A stretch of 64,000 nucleotides of DNA from an uncultured Balneola sp. (GTDB taxonomy: Bacteria; Bacteroidota; Rhodothermia; Balneolales; Balneolaceae): contig CAJXQC010000004.1 of the NCBI GenBank assembly GCA_913058495.1, positions 1 to 64,000 on the forward strand. Direction: 5' to 3'. The position numbers were made by a program, and so were the translations under genes. Shown piece after piece: positions 8,201-18,322 of this stretch. The notes under the pieces are model-generated. The model made no database searches, was not told the DNA's origin, and saw only the letters and a program-made list of their open reading frames with translations. Numbering within the stretch: the first letter of the stretch is position 1; each line of letters starts with the position of its first letter.

Positions 8201-10804
8201 ATGAATACTAGAAAAGTTTTCAAAAGGGGATTTTTGGTATCACTTATAGCCGGAGCTTTGGTTATTGTGAATAACGATAAACTATTTGCTCAACAAGCAG
8301 GTAGTGCAAATACCATCCAAAACATTCAGGAACAGCCAAATCAGCAAAGGTTTTACAAAGGTGTATTCAACGCTGATGAAACCACATTTAACACAACAGT
8401 TTACACTTTTAATGATATCACCATTTTTTCTTATTTCAATGATACTGATATCACAATTACAAGCTCTGCGGGAGATACTGTTTTCTCAGATACCTTAGCT
8501 GCAAACGGGTTCACAACCTATAATGCTAACAACGGTATTTTTAGTATCAGCAGCGGCAAGTCATATACTGCATTGGTAGGTGATGCAATTTCTAACCTTG
8601 TACAAGGCTATTTTGCTATCGACCAAAGTGGACGTGGTACATCCACTCTTTTGAATACCTATATGGTTGGAAATTTTCAGAATGAAGAACGATTTATAGT
8701 TTTCGGATACCAGAATAATACAAGTTTCAGTATTAAAAACTTAGTAACCGGAGACGTACTGTTTGCTGGTGTTTTAAATAAAGGAGAACATTACACACTC
8801 CCTTCCACTCCACACAGAACATACTTACAAGTTTCAGCTAGTAAACCGGTTTCAGCTTTATCTTACGGAGATCAGGATTATTATGTACCGGCGGCAAACG
8901 GTAGGTTTTCAGGAAATACTTTTTACGGTTTTTCCTCTCATATTGGAAACTGGACCAACAGCATTACCATATCCTCATATCATGACAATAACATTGTGTA
9001 TGCTTTTGATTCCATGACAGGAGACACTTTAATTGCCGATACACTGGGACAAGGTCAAGTTGTAACACACCCTATTGTTGAGGAAACTTATTGGGAGGTT
9101 GAAGCTCAAAAAACGGTAACTGTTGCCAACATACCTTATGCGGGTTGGTCAGGTAATTATGCTTACATGACCAGAGCTATGGATGAAACCGGAATAGGTG
9201 CCGGTAAACTTTTTTATATACCGACTATTTCCTCCAGATTGGATGTTTTTTCCTTCGAAGATGATAACGATGTCAGAATAACGTATTTGGGTCACAATAC
9301 CTCCTACCCTTACGAAACAGCAACAATTGACACAGTTTTTGAAGGAGTGCTTAATGCAGGAGAAGGCTATAATTTCACTACTCTTTCAGGCAATAATGTC
9401 TACAAAGTGGAATCAACCGGAAATTCTTCTGTATTGCAAAGCAATTCCGGAGCCGGGGCTGATTTTATGCCACTGAGTTTCGCTCAGGAACTCCCGGATC
9501 TTGCCATTAGTGAAGATGGATTGTCTTTTACACCTCCTGATAGTGTTTTTGGTGAAGGAGATGAAGTAACGGTTTCTCTGGTAGTTAGAAATTTTGGGCC
9601 TGTTGATGCCGAAAATGTTGTGGTTGCTCTTTATGACGGAGATATTTCAAGTGAAGGAACGGCTCCTGTTATAGGATTTCAAGAGATTCCCCTTGTCGCA
9701 GCTCAAGACTCTGCCATCATAAGTGTTGATTTTGTAGTTCCACAGGATCCTGAATTCAGAACTCTTTCTTTACAAGTGGATCCGGAAGACAATATTCAGG
9801 AATCAAATAGTTCAAATAACACCATTATAAGACCTCTTGTACCAAATAGAGACTTACTCCCTCCGCTTCCGATTTCAGTTACAGCTCCAAGCGGTTTGGA
9901 AATTGAAGGTGACAGCCTTGCCGGAAATCCATTCAAGGTGCAGGCAAATATTTTCAATCAGGGAACCGTAGACGCTGAAAATGTTGTAGTCAGGTTAATA
10001 TTGTTTGATGGTTTAACTTTGGTTGGAGAAGATTCTGTTGTCAATGAAGCTTCGTTACCCGGTCAGGAATCACTTACCGTTGAATGGATGGTTACTGCAG
10101 ATAAAAATGTCTCCGGACCTAATAAATACAAAGTAGCAGTAGATGCAGATAATGCTGAAGCCAAAGAAGCAAACCGTTCTATAAGTATCCCTGATCTGGT
10201 TGCTCCGGCCGCTCCTTCCAGTTTAAGTTCAATGATCTCTGCTGAAAATGAGAGTAACATTACATTGAATTGGTCATTGAACTCTGAATCAGATATAGCA
10301 GGGTATCTGGTATATTATGGTTCTGAAAGTGGCGTTTATGATGGAGTTTCAGCTAACGAAGGAGAATCTCCTATTACTATATCCACCTTCAATGAATTCG
10401 AACTTTCAGGATTACCGGATGGTGGCTCTCAATACTTCTTTGTGATCAGAGCATTCGATCTGTCAGGAAATATCAGTGATCCATCTAATGAATCTACAAC
10501 AACTATTTTAACGGATATTTTTGACGAGTCAGAAGTGCCGGACAAATATTTAATGGAGCAAAATTATCCTAATCCATTTAACCCTTCAACCAGTATTTCA
10601 TATAAAGTACCTGAAGCTACAAATGTCCAAATCACACTTTATGACATGCTGGGCAGAAAGTTATCCACTTTGGTTAATGAACGAAAATCGGCAGGTACGT
10701 ATCAGCTAACACTTGATATGAGCTCTTACTCAAGTGGAATTTACTTATACAGAATGCAGGCGGGTAATTTTGTCCAAACAAGAAGGCTGACTCTCATCAA
10801 ATAA
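8201..10804 (+). CDS. Secreted surface protein with CARDB, FN3 and T9SS sorting domain
   Basis: An 867-residue exported protein. A signal peptide (1-31, ending LFAQ) is followed by a repetitive beta-rich region (about 40-430). Its TVYTFNDITIFSYFNDTD-like strands and repeated evaluation of short values resemble IgGFc-binding-type N-termini. Two CARDB-like domains follow (about 430-660, each with a VxNxGxVDAENVVV pattern), then a fibronectin type III domain (about 668-775) and a sorting domain with QNYPNPFNPSTSISY ending RRLTLIK. The sorting domain predicts export by type IX secretion and anchoring at the surface. A good Shine-Dalgarno sequence (GGGGAG) precedes the ATG. The ligand is unknown. 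A strong terminator follows, so it is probably a single-gene transcript. Confidence 0.85.
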   Translation: MNTRKVFKRGFLVSLIAGALVIVNNDKLFAQQAGSANTIQNIQEQPNQQRFYKGVFNADETTFNTTVYTFNDITIFSYFNDTDITITSSAGDTVFSDTLAANGFTTYNANNGIFSISSGKSYTALVGDAISNLVQGYFAIDQSGRGTSTLLNTYMVGNFQNEERFIVFGYQNNTSFSIKNLVTGDVLFAGVLNKGEHYTLPSTPHRTYLQVSASKPVSALSYGDQDYYVPAANGRFSGNTFYGFSSHIGNWTNSITISSYHDNNIVYAFDSMTGDTLIADTLGQGQVVTHPIVEETYWEVEAQKTVTVANIPYAGWSGNYAYMTRAMDETGIGAGKLFYIPTISSRLDVFSFEDDNDVRITYLGHNTSYPYETATIDTVFEGVLNAGEGYNFTTLSGNNVYKVESTGNSSVLQSNSGAGADFMPLSFAQELPDLAISEDGLSFTPPDSVFGEGDEVTVSLVVRNFGPVDAENVVVALYDGDISSEGTAPVIGFQEIPLVAAQDSAIISVDFVVPQDPEFRTLSLQVDPEDNIQESNSSNNTIIRPLVPNRDLLPPLPISVTAPSGLEIEGDSLAGNPFKVQANIFNQGTVDAENVVVRLILFDGLTLVGEDSVVNEASLPGQESLTVEWMVTADKNVSGPNKYKVAVDADNAEAKEANRSISIPDLVAPAAPSSLSSMISAENESNITLNWSLNSESDIAGYLVYYGSESGVYDGVSANEGESPITISTFNEFELSGLPDGGSQYFFVIRAFDLSGNISDPSNESTTTILTDIFDESEVPDKYLMEQNYPNPFNPSTSISYKVPEATNVQITLYDMLGRKLSTLVNERKSAGTYQLTLDMSSYSSGIYLYRMQAGNFVQTRRLTLIK

Positions 10805-10819
10805 CATATTCTTTATTTT

Positions 10820-10855
10820 AAAGCCGGATCTTTGTCAAAGATCCGGCTTTTTTTG
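10820..10855 (+). terminator. Strong rho-independent terminator
   Basis: A 14-bp perfect stem, AAAGCCGGATCTTT (10820-10833) against AAAGATCCGGCTTT (10837-10850), with a three-base loop and a following run of T. It ends the transcript of the 8201-10804 gene. Confidence 0.93.
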
Positions 10856-10885
10856 TTTTAAGATATATGAGTTATAATTTCAGAC

Positions 10886-11503
10886 ATGATTAACTTTCAA
10901 CCTCTGCGGATCACATCAGGATGGACTATAGAATGGAATACGTTTATGAAAACGGATCCTCATCCGGATGATATGACTGATTTTTCAGGAAGCAGCTTAC
11001 TCCATGCTTATAACAGAAATAAAAAAAGGGCTATAAACTTAGAATGGAGACCTGAAGAAGATTACGATGGTGAGTTTATCCTCCGAGTAATCAATCTGGA
11101 GGAGCATTATAACTCAAAAACTCAGGATTTTGATCTGGTTGGTGATTGGGAGAATCCTCATTATGAATTTTGTTCCCGAGATCGATTAAAAATTGTATCC
11201 GAAATTGAGGAACTGATGCTTCAACTTCTTCCTTACGAAGACCCCAGAATTCTTAAATCACGAGGTGTGGTGGATGATGAAGCGGAACGCATCAGAATAA
11301 AGTTACTCGAAACAAAGATCTCTGATGATGTCAGGTCTTATATTCTGAACTCTGATCACAAAAAACTACAGGATCTGTTATTAGATCACACAGATGTAAA
11401 AAGAGAAGATCTGCTTTTTTTATCCGAGCATGGTGCTGTAAAAGGAATAAGAAATAAAGCGAGTCAAAAACTAAACAGTAAACCATTTCGAAGTCAAAAC
11501 TGA
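10886..11503 (+). CDS. Conserved hypothetical protein
   Basis: A 205-residue soluble protein with no signal peptide or membrane span. The N-terminus (FQPLRITSGWTIEWNTF) and the later INLEWRPEEDYDG and SEIEELMLQLLPYED segments look like a conserved family of uncharacterised proteins of similar length, but I cannot give a function. The C-terminal third is helical and charged. It sits 6 bp upstream of an aldo/keto reductase gene and probably shares its transcript. Confidence 0.75.
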   Translation: MINFQPLRITSGWTIEWNTFMKTDPHPDDMTDFSGSSLLHAYNRNKKRAINLEWRPEEDYDGEFILRVINLEEHYNSKTQDFDLVGDWENPHYEFCSRDRLKIVSEIEELMLQLLPYEDPRILKSRGVVDDEAERIRIKLLETKISDDVRSYILNSDHKKLQDLLLDHTDVKREDLLFLSEHGAVKGIRNKASQKLNSKPFRSQN

Positions 11504-11509
11504 TACAAT

Positions 11510-12409
11510 ATGAGAATTAAATTATCTGAAGAATTAGAGCTTTCCCGAATCATTCATGGCCAAATGAGATTGTTGGAATGGAATTTATCTGATAAGGAAC
11601 TTCTAAATTTTATAGAACAATGCTTAGACTTAGGAGTAACATCCTTTGACCATGCCGATATATATGGAGACTATGGATGTGAAAAGAAATTTGGGAATGC
11701 TCTGAAATTAGATTCTTCTCTAAGAGATAAAATCGAAATAATTACCAAGTGCGGTATTATGAAGTTATCTGATAAATTTCCTCAGCGCTCAATTGGTTAT
11801 TATGATTATAGCTATGAACACATAATTCAGTCTGCAGAACTTTCTCTAAAAAATCTATCAACCGATCATATAGATGTTTTTCTGCTTCACCGCCCTGCCC
11901 CTTTCTTTGATCCCGCTGAAGCTGCAAAAGCATTTGATGATCTTCACAGATCCGGAAAAGTGAAGCACTTTGGAGTTTCAAATTTTACAACAATGCAATT
12001 CGAATCATTGCAATCACATTTGGATCAGAAGTTGGTTAACAATCAGGTTGAAATCTCACCTTATAATCTCGAACATTTTGATAATGGAAATATTGATTTC
12101 TTTTTGAAAGAAGGGATTAAGCCGATGGCTTGGTCGCCATTAGCCGGTGGAGCTATATTTGATCCAAAAGAAGAAAAAGGACATCGTTTAGCAAAAACTT
12201 TAAGAGAGGTGGCTGAAGAACTTGATCAGCAGCATATCGATTCTGTGATCTATGCCTGGCTATTAAATCATCCGACTCAAATTCTGCCCATTGTAGGTTC
12301 CGGTAAAATAGAACGGATTAAATCAGCTGTACAAGCTGAAAAAATAAAGATGAGTTTAGAGCAATGGTACAAGATATGGGTGGCTTCCAAAGGACATAGA
12401 GTTCCATAA
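11510..12409 (+). CDS. Aldo/keto reductase (YdhF-like)
   Basis: A 299-residue cytosolic NADPH-dependent oxidoreductase of the AKR superfamily. The catalytic tetrad is intact: Asp47 and Tyr52 in FDHADIYGDYG, Lys80 in IITKCGI, and His127 in LLHRP. The C-terminal phosphate-binding segment LPIVGSGKIERIKSA is present. The order and length resemble E. coli YdhF. The substrate is unknown. It is the second gene of a two-gene transcript with the hypothetical protein upstream and ends at a shared hairpin facing ald. Confidence 0.92.
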   Translation: MRIKLSEELELSRIIHGQMRLLEWNLSDKELLNFIEQCLDLGVTSFDHADIYGDYGCEKKFGNALKLDSSLRDKIEIITKCGIMKLSDKFPQRSIGYYDYSYEHIIQSAELSLKNLSTDHIDVFLLHRPAPFFDPAEAAKAFDDLHRSGKVKHFGVSNFTTMQFESLQSHLDQKLVNNQVEISPYNLEHFDNGNIDFFLKEGIKPMAWSPLAGGAIFDPKEEKGHRLAKTLREVAEELDQQHIDSVIYAWLLNHPTQILPIVGSGKIERIKSAVQAEKIKMSLEQWYKIWVASKGHRVP

Positions 12410-12447
12410 AAAAAAGCTCTGCCGAATAAACAACAGAGCTTTTAGAT
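12408..12447. terminator. Bidirectional terminator between convergent genes
   Basis: AAAAGCTCTG (12412-12421) pairs with CAGAGCTTTT (12434-12443). An A-tract precedes the stem and T-rich sequence follows it. It lies between the convergent aldo/keto reductase and alanine dehydrogenase genes and can serve both. Confidence 0.85.
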
Positions 12448-12464
12448 TTTCTAAGGTAGGATAA

Positions 12465-13580
12465 TTAATTCAATACAGAATCAACAGGTTCCCATTCCAT
12501 TCCAAATGCTTCGGCTACATCATCATAAACGATAGTACCATTTGCAATATTTAAACCCTGAAGCAACTCTTTATCATCTTTAAGAGCTTGCTTCCAGCCT
12601 TTGTTTGCAAGTGCAACCGCATACGGAAGCGTTACATTTGTTAAACCTAGCGTTGAAGTGTAAGGAACCGCTCCCGGCATATTAGCAACACAGTAGTGAA
12701 CTACATCCTCTACAAAATATACAGGATCAGTATGTGTAGTTGGTTTTGATGTTTCAAAACATCCACCCTGATCGATAGCAACATCAACAAGAACAGTTCC
12801 GGGACGCATTTCTTTTAACATTGCTCTGGTAATCAAATGGGGAGCTTTTGCACCCGGCTTTAACACAGCTCCGATGATCACATCAACGCTCGGTAACATT
12901 GCACGGATGTTTGCTTCTGAAGAAAAGAATGTGTGAATGTTTTTCGGCATTACATCATCCAGATAACGAAGTCTTGGCATATTGATATCCATGATCGTAG
13001 TATCAGCTCCCATACCGGCCGCGATCTTAGCAGCATTAACACCTACTATTCCACCACCTAATACCAGCACTTTAGCAGGCTGTACTCCGGGAATTCCTCC
13101 CATTAACATACCACGACCGCCTTTTGGTTTCTCCAGATAAACAGCTCCTTCCTGAGCAGCCATTCTTCCTGCAACTTCACTCATCGGAATTAACAAAGGA
13201 AGTGATCCGTCTGCTTTTTCCACTGTTTCGTATGCAATAGCAATACATTTTGAATCAACAACCGCTTTGGTCAAGGCTTCATCAGCAGCAAAATGGAAAT
13301 AAGTAAAAATAACCTGTCCTTCTCTCATTCGCGGATATTCTTCAGCGATAGGCTCTTTTACTTTCATGATCATATCAGCACGCTTCCAAACTTCTTCTAC
13401 ATCATCAACAATGGTTGCACCTGCTTCAATATAATCTTCATCAAAGAAACCACTTCCAATACCTGCCCCTTTTTGTATTAAAACCTCATGTCCATTGCGT
13501 TTCATTTGCAATGCGCCACCCGGTTGAAGAGCGATTCGGTTTTCGTGTGTTTTAATTTCTTTCGGTACACCAATAATCAT
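12465..13580 (-). CDS. ald: Alanine dehydrogenase
   Basis: A 371-residue NAD-dependent enzyme that interconverts L-alanine with pyruvate and ammonia. It starts with the family signature MIIGVPKEIKTHENRIA. Lys75 in KVKEP and His96 in YFHFAAD are the known substrate and catalytic residues. The NAD-binding glycine motif VLGGGIVGVNAAKIA is near residue 173, and VDVAIDQGGCFETS follows. Length is standard. It is transcribed alone, away from the GHL10 gene, and ends at the shared terminator. A link to nitrogen balance is known for the family and not specific to this context. Confidence 0.96.
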   Translation of the reverse strand: MIIGVPKEIKTHENRIALQPGGALQMKRNGHEVLIQKGAGIGSGFFDEDYIEAGATIVDDVEEVWKRADMIMKVKEPIAEEYPRMREGQVIFTYFHFAADEALTKAVVDSKCIAIAYETVEKADGSLPLLIPMSEVAGRMAAQEGAVYLEKPKGGRGMLMGGIPGVQPAKVLVLGGGIVGVNAAKIAAGMGADTTIMDINMPRLRYLDDVMPKNIHTFFSSEANIRAMLPSVDVIIGAVLKPGAKAPHLITRAMLKEMRPGTVLVDVAIDQGGCFETSKPTTHTDPVYFVEDVVHYCVANMPGAVPYTSTLGLTNVTLPYAVALANKGWKQALKDDKELLQGLNIANGTIVYDDVAEAFGMEWEPVDSVLN

Positions 13581-13756
13581 AACGTTGGGAATTTAGTTGC
13601 TTAAAATTTTGAAAGACTTAAAGGTAGGTATTTTTCATAAAAAAACGCTTCCATTTTTTTGTTAAATGTTTAATTTGGGAATCTTCAAACTTAATAATGC
13701 TCTTATCTCCGGTTTGTATAACCTTTACGGCTTCAAAAACCCTTTATAATTAGTTT

Positions 13757-15292
13757 ATGTATAGAAAATCCTTCTTTTTGCTGTGTTCTGTTTTATTGGT
13801 TCTGAATTGTCAATCTTTGAACAACACACAGAAAAGTACTCCTCATACGCACCCTGAAATACAAAGAGAATTCAGAGCTGCCTGGGTAGCTACTGTTGAT
13901 AACATTAACTGGCCCAGTTCTCCGGGCTTGCCCGTTACTGTTCAGCAAGAAGAAGCTTTAGAAATACTTGACCTGCTGGCTGATAATAACTTTAACGCTG
14001 TAATATTTCAGGTAAGACCTCAGGCTGATGCATTATACGAAAGTGAACTGGAACCATGGTCTTATTATCTTACAGGTGAACAAGGAGAATCTCCTTTTCC
14101 TTATTACGATCCGCTTGAATTTTGGATTGATGAAGCTCATAAACGGGGATTGGAACTCCACGTGTGGCTGAACCCGTACCGAGCGCACCATCCAAAAGGA
14201 GGAATAGTTTCAGATAACTCCCTTGTGAATACAAAAAGCCATCTTGTTGTAGAATTGAAAAATGGCTACTGGTGGTTCGATCCTTCTTTAAAAGAAACTC
14301 AGGATCATGGCATCGATGTAGTTATGGATATTGTTAAGCGCTACGATATAGACGGTGTTCATTTCGATGATTACTTTTACCCATATCCTTCATATAACAA
14401 TGATGAAGATTTTCCGGACGATAAAAGCTGGAATGAATATGTAGAAAATGGTGGAGATTTAAGTAGAGGAGATTGGCGCAGAAACTCAGTAAATCAATTT
14501 ATTGAAAATATTTACACCTCAATTAAAAAAGAAAAGCCATTCGTGAAGTTTGGTTTGAGTCCGTTTGGTATATGGCGTCCCGGACATCCTACATCTATTC
14601 AGGGATTTGATCAATATGACGTTTTATATGCCGATGCTAAATTATGGTTAAATGAAGGCTGGATAGATTATTTCTCCCCTCAGTTATACTGGCCTGTTAA
14701 TCAGGTTGAGCAAAGTTTTCCTGTACTTTTGGGTTGGTGGAATGAACAAAACTACAAAAACAGACATGTTTGGCCAGGAGTCAGTATTGGACGATTCCAA
14801 GGTGAAAAACAAGCTGATGAAGTACTCAACAATATAATGATAACCCGGGGAATGAATCCTGAAGCACCCGGTTTAGTTCACTGGAGTGTAGCTCCGCTAA
14901 TAGGAAACGACTCACTTCAAACTGAGTTAAAAACCAAGCCTTACAGAGAAAAAGCGGTTGTTCCGTCACTTTCCTGGCTTAAGCAAAAAACACCTGAATC
15001 ACCTGATGTAGAGTATGATTTTTCTGAAGAAGGCGTTGCTGTTTCAATAAATAAGGCTGAAGCGGAAATATCCAATTGGATAGTATATTATAAATATGAC
15101 GATACATGGTCTGAAAGAATTCTGAACAAGAAAAGAAAACAGCTTATCCTTCCTTATACCATTGAAGTTCAATCAGAAAGTGTTGATTCCCTGAATGCAC
15201 CTCAAATTTCACTTCTTCAGGAAATACAAGTTACTTATATAGACAGATTCGGATTTGAAAGTAAAGCTTCGATCCGAAATCTGGATAAATAA
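13757..15292 (+). CDS. GHL10-type glycoside-hydrolase-like lipoprotein (DUF187)
   Basis: A 511-residue lipoprotein (lipobox LVLNC near residue 18). It is followed by a TIM-barrel domain of the family 10 glycosyl-hydrolase-like group, beginning REFRAAWVATVDNINWP and containing NAVIFQVRPQADALY, HVWLNPYRAH, DGVHFDDYFYPYP and FSPQLYWPVN. Related proteins include YngK and enzymes that act on peptidoglycan or exopolysaccharide. The exact substrate here is unknown. The C-terminal 90 residues are a small beta domain. It is separated by about 70 bp from the metalloprotease gene on the same strand. Confidence 0.88.
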   Translation: MYRKSFFLLCSVLLVLNCQSLNNTQKSTPHTHPEIQREFRAAWVATVDNINWPSSPGLPVTVQQEEALEILDLLADNNFNAVIFQVRPQADALYESELEPWSYYLTGEQGESPFPYYDPLEFWIDEAHKRGLELHVWLNPYRAHHPKGGIVSDNSLVNTKSHLVVELKNGYWWFDPSLKETQDHGIDVVMDIVKRYDIDGVHFDDYFYPYPSYNNDEDFPDDKSWNEYVENGGDLSRGDWRRNSVNQFIENIYTSIKKEKPFVKFGLSPFGIWRPGHPTSIQGFDQYDVLYADAKLWLNEGWIDYFSPQLYWPVNQVEQSFPVLLGWWNEQNYKNRHVWPGVSIGRFQGEKQADEVLNNIMITRGMNPEAPGLVHWSVAPLIGNDSLQTELKTKPYREKAVVPSLSWLKQKTPESPDVEYDFSEEGVAVSINKAEAEISNWIVYYKYDDTWSERILNKKRKQLILPYTIEVQSESVDSLNAPQISLLQEIQVTYIDRFGFESKASIRNLDK

Positions 15293-15362
15293 AACCATTT
15301 TACGAATGCAGTTTCTTTTTTTACATACTTTCGTGCAATCAAATTACACTAACTATCTATAA

Positions 15363-17837
15363 ATGAAATATCGTAATCTCTTTTTGAGCCTGATCCTTGC
15401 TTCGGCACTTAGTTTTGCCGGTTGTACAGGAGCCAAGAAATCTACATCTAATAAAACAACTACTCCAAGCACTTCCCGACCTTCCGCTAAAGGAGGCATT
15501 AAATCTTTTGATAAAGTTATTAACAAAAATGCTACAAAAGATGAAGGTGTATTCACTGTTTATGAGCAAGAAGGAAAATACTTCTTTGAGATCAGCAACG
15601 ATCTTTTAAATAGAGAAATGTTAATGGTTAGCAGAATTGCGGGCGTTCCTCCCGGTTTCTCGGGTTTTAGTTCTGCGGGATCAAAATCAGCTGAACAGGT
15701 AGTTAGTTTTTCCAGAAATAAAGACAAGATCTTATTGAGAAAAAAATCATATGAAGCTATTGCAGATGAAGAACTTCCGGTATATGAATCAGTTCGCGCT
15801 AATAACTATGAACCTGTTATTGCTGCTTTTGATATCGAAGCTTTAAGTAAGGACTCTTCAGGAGTAGTTATTGATGTAACCGATCTTTTTACTAAAGATG
15901 TAGAAGCAATTAGTGGGATTCCGTCTTATTTGAGAAGAACCTATCAGGTACGCAGGTTAGATACCGACCGCAGTTTTGTGGAATCAGTAAAGAGCTTCCC
16001 TGAGAATATAGAAGTTCGTCAGGTTATGACATACGTTGCCGCCAATCCCCCAAGCGCCGGATACACTCAAACTCTTTCAGTTGAAGTAAGTCAATCTATT
16101 GTACTCTTGCCTGAAGAACCCATGCGAAAAAGATACGCAGATTACCGAGTTGGATATTTCAGCATCAGACAAATAGATTATGGTTCTGATGAACAAAAAG
16201 CAGCTCAGAAAGAATATATCAGAAGATGGAGATTAGAGCCTAAAGATCCTGCAGCTTATGCTCGTGGTGAATTGGTTGAGCCTGTAAAACCTATCGTTTA
16301 CTACCTGGATCCGGCTACTCCTGAAAAATATCGATCTTATATCATTGAAGGGATTTTAGACTGGAATGAAGCTTTTGAAGCAGCAGGATTTAAAAATGCG
16401 GTTCAAGCCAAAATTCCACCTACAAAAGAAGAAGATCCAGACTGGAGCGCAGAAGATATTCGCTATTCAACTGTGAGATGGGTTGCCAGCACTGTCCGTA
16501 ATGCTGTTGGACCAAGTGTTTCTGACCCAAGATCAGGTGAGATCATTGAAAGCGATATAGTATGGTTTCACAACCACATGAGATCCTACAGAAACCGGTT
16601 AATGATCGAAACAGGTGCAGCAAATCCGGACGCAAGAAAGCTTAAATTGGATGATGACCTGATCGGTGAAACTATGCGCCGTGTAATTTCTCATGAAGTA
16701 GGTCATGCAATCGGTTTGCCTCATAATATGCAATCAAGTTCTGCCTACCCTACTGATTCTTTAAGATCAGGTTCATTTACACAAAAGTGGGGAATCGCGA
16801 CAACCATCATGGAATATGCCCGTCAGAATTATATTGCACAACCGGGTGATGAGAACATTCGTTTTATCAGGCAGATCGGTCCTTACGACAAATATTCTGT
16901 TAACTGGGGTTACAGAGTAATTCCTGATGCAGAAACTCCCGAAGATGAATTGGAAACACTGGATAGCTGGATCGAGGCCAAAGCTGATGATCCTGTTTAC
17001 AGATTTGCATCTTCAACTGGTTATGATCCTTCTTCACAAACTGAAGATCTGGGAGACGATCCTGTTAAATCCAGTACTTATGGTTTAATGAACTTAAAAA
17101 GAGTTGTTCCAAACTTAATTGAATGGACTTCTACCGATGGCGAAGGTTACGATGATCTTGAAGAGATCTATGGTGAATTGATCGGACAATGGTCACGCTA
17201 TGCTCGCCACGTTGCTACCAATATCGGAGGAGTTTATCAGTCCAGAAAAGCTTCTGATCAGGAAGGATGGGTTTACACCCCTGTTTCCAAAGAATACCAG
17301 AAAAAGGCGATGACGTTTCTGAATGAGCATGCATTTACTACACCGGATTGGTTATTGGATGAAGATATTCTTTACAGAATCCAGGCTCAGGGTGTAACAA
17401 ACACTATCAAAAATCTTCAGTCAGGAATTTTGCGCTCCACTATGAATGCCGGAGCAATGATTCGTTTATCTGAACAAGCTGAATTTGACGAAGATTCTTA
17501 TCCGCTTCATGAAGCACTTGAAGATATCAGAAAAGGAATCTGGAGCGAAGTTTACAGTTCTGGTACTAATAATATTGATGCATTCAGAAGAAACCTACAA
17601 AGAGAATATCTGAGTTCGATATCTGCCATGTTTGAAGAAGATACACAAGGTGGCGGATTCAGAGGTCCTACTCTTGATATCAAAGATTCAGATATCAGAC
17701 CGGCTCTTCGATATGAATTAACAGAATTGAGAAAGGAAGTGGTAAGTAATATTTCCTCTCGAACAAATGCTGAAACCCGAGCTCATCTAAACGATGTACT
17801 TACCAGAATTGATGATATCTTGGAAGCAGAAAAATAA
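15363..17837 (+). CDS. Large zinc metalloprotease lipoprotein (DUF5117/DUF4953 type)
   Basis: An 824-residue protein with a lipoprotein signal (lipobox near SFAGC at residue 20), so it is probably anchored in the outer membrane. The zinc-binding HExxHxxxxxH motif is intact (His444, Glu445, His448, His454 in HEVGHAIGLPH), and a downstream TTIMEYAR gives the expected Met-turn. The preceding FSRNKDKILLRKKSYE region and the long C-terminal helical part match the Bacteroidota family annotated with DUF5117, DUF4953 and DUF5118. Natural substrates are not known. It is followed by a hairpin terminator shared with a small convergent gene. Confidence 0.92.
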   Translation: MKYRNLFLSLILASALSFAGCTGAKKSTSNKTTTPSTSRPSAKGGIKSFDKVINKNATKDEGVFTVYEQEGKYFFEISNDLLNREMLMVSRIAGVPPGFSGFSSAGSKSAEQVVSFSRNKDKILLRKKSYEAIADEELPVYESVRANNYEPVIAAFDIEALSKDSSGVVIDVTDLFTKDVEAISGIPSYLRRTYQVRRLDTDRSFVESVKSFPENIEVRQVMTYVAANPPSAGYTQTLSVEVSQSIVLLPEEPMRKRYADYRVGYFSIRQIDYGSDEQKAAQKEYIRRWRLEPKDPAAYARGELVEPVKPIVYYLDPATPEKYRSYIIEGILDWNEAFEAAGFKNAVQAKIPPTKEEDPDWSAEDIRYSTVRWVASTVRNAVGPSVSDPRSGEIIESDIVWFHNHMRSYRNRLMIETGAANPDARKLKLDDDLIGETMRRVISHEVGHAIGLPHNMQSSSAYPTDSLRSGSFTQKWGIATTIMEYARQNYIAQPGDENIRFIRQIGPYDKYSVNWGYRVIPDAETPEDELETLDSWIEAKADDPVYRFASSTGYDPSSQTEDLGDDPVKSSTYGLMNLKRVVPNLIEWTSTDGEGYDDLEEIYGELIGQWSRYARHVATNIGGVYQSRKASDQEGWVYTPVSKEYQKKAMTFLNEHAFTTPDWLLDEDILYRIQAQGVTNTIKNLQSGILRSTMNAGAMIRLSEQAEFDEDSYPLHEALEDIRKGIWSEVYSSGTNNIDAFRRNLQREYLSSISAMFEEDTQGGGFRGPTLDIKDSDIRPALRYELTELRKEVVSNISSRTNAETRAHLNDVLTRIDDILEAEK

Positions 17838-17860
17838 AGTTAGTATTTAGAATTTTTTTT

Positions 17861-17887
17861 AAAAGGCTCCGAATCGGGGCCTTTTTT
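17861..17887. terminator. Terminator between convergent genes
   Basis: AAAAGGCTCC (17861-17870) pairs with GGGGCCTTTT (17876-17885) with one mismatch and a five-base loop, followed by T-rich sequence and preceded by T/A-rich sequence. The minus-strand gene ends inside it, so it may work in both directions. Confidence 0.75.
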
Positions 17888-18143
17888 ATTTCTGAGATCG
17901 CGCCAATCCTTTTTTTGTAAGAGAAACATGTCCGTATAAATATTCCCCTCCTAACGTCTCGATCTTTAAACATCTCTTAGACTCCAGATATTCAAATAAA
18001 TTCCTGGCTTCCGTTTTATCAATACCAAGTTCTTCAGAAATAGCTTTAACAGAAACACGCACTCCCTCCTCTCCATCAGAGTCGATATACATCCTTTTAA
18101 GGATGCTTTTTGCCTTCGAATTAAAATCACTACCCAGAATCAA
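17886..18143 (-). CDS. Small winged-helix-like hypothetical protein
   Basis: An 85-residue cytosolic protein. The segment SVKAISEELGIDKTEARNLFEYLESKRCL has the spacing of a helix-turn-helix, and GGEYLYGHVSLTKKG could form the wing. This suggests a small DNA-binding protein, but the assignment rests on residue pattern only. It is oriented toward the metalloprotease gene, with its stop inside the shared terminator. Confidence 0.6.
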   Translation of the reverse strand: MILGSDFNSKAKSILKRMYIDSDGEEGVRVSVKAISEELGIDKTEARNLFEYLESKRCLKIETLGGEYLYGHVSLTKKGLARSQK

Positions 18144-18322
18144 AGTCTAACTTTTCGTTCAATGAAAAAATCTATTTTTCAGCTTAAACTTTTGTTAACT
18201 AAATATTATCCTTTCATTAACTCATTAATTTGGTGTAAAGCACCGTATTTTGAATTATGATATCTTTCTAATCGTATTTTTAAGTATAAAAGCAGACCTT
18301 TGGTCAGTTAACTAAATTGTAC

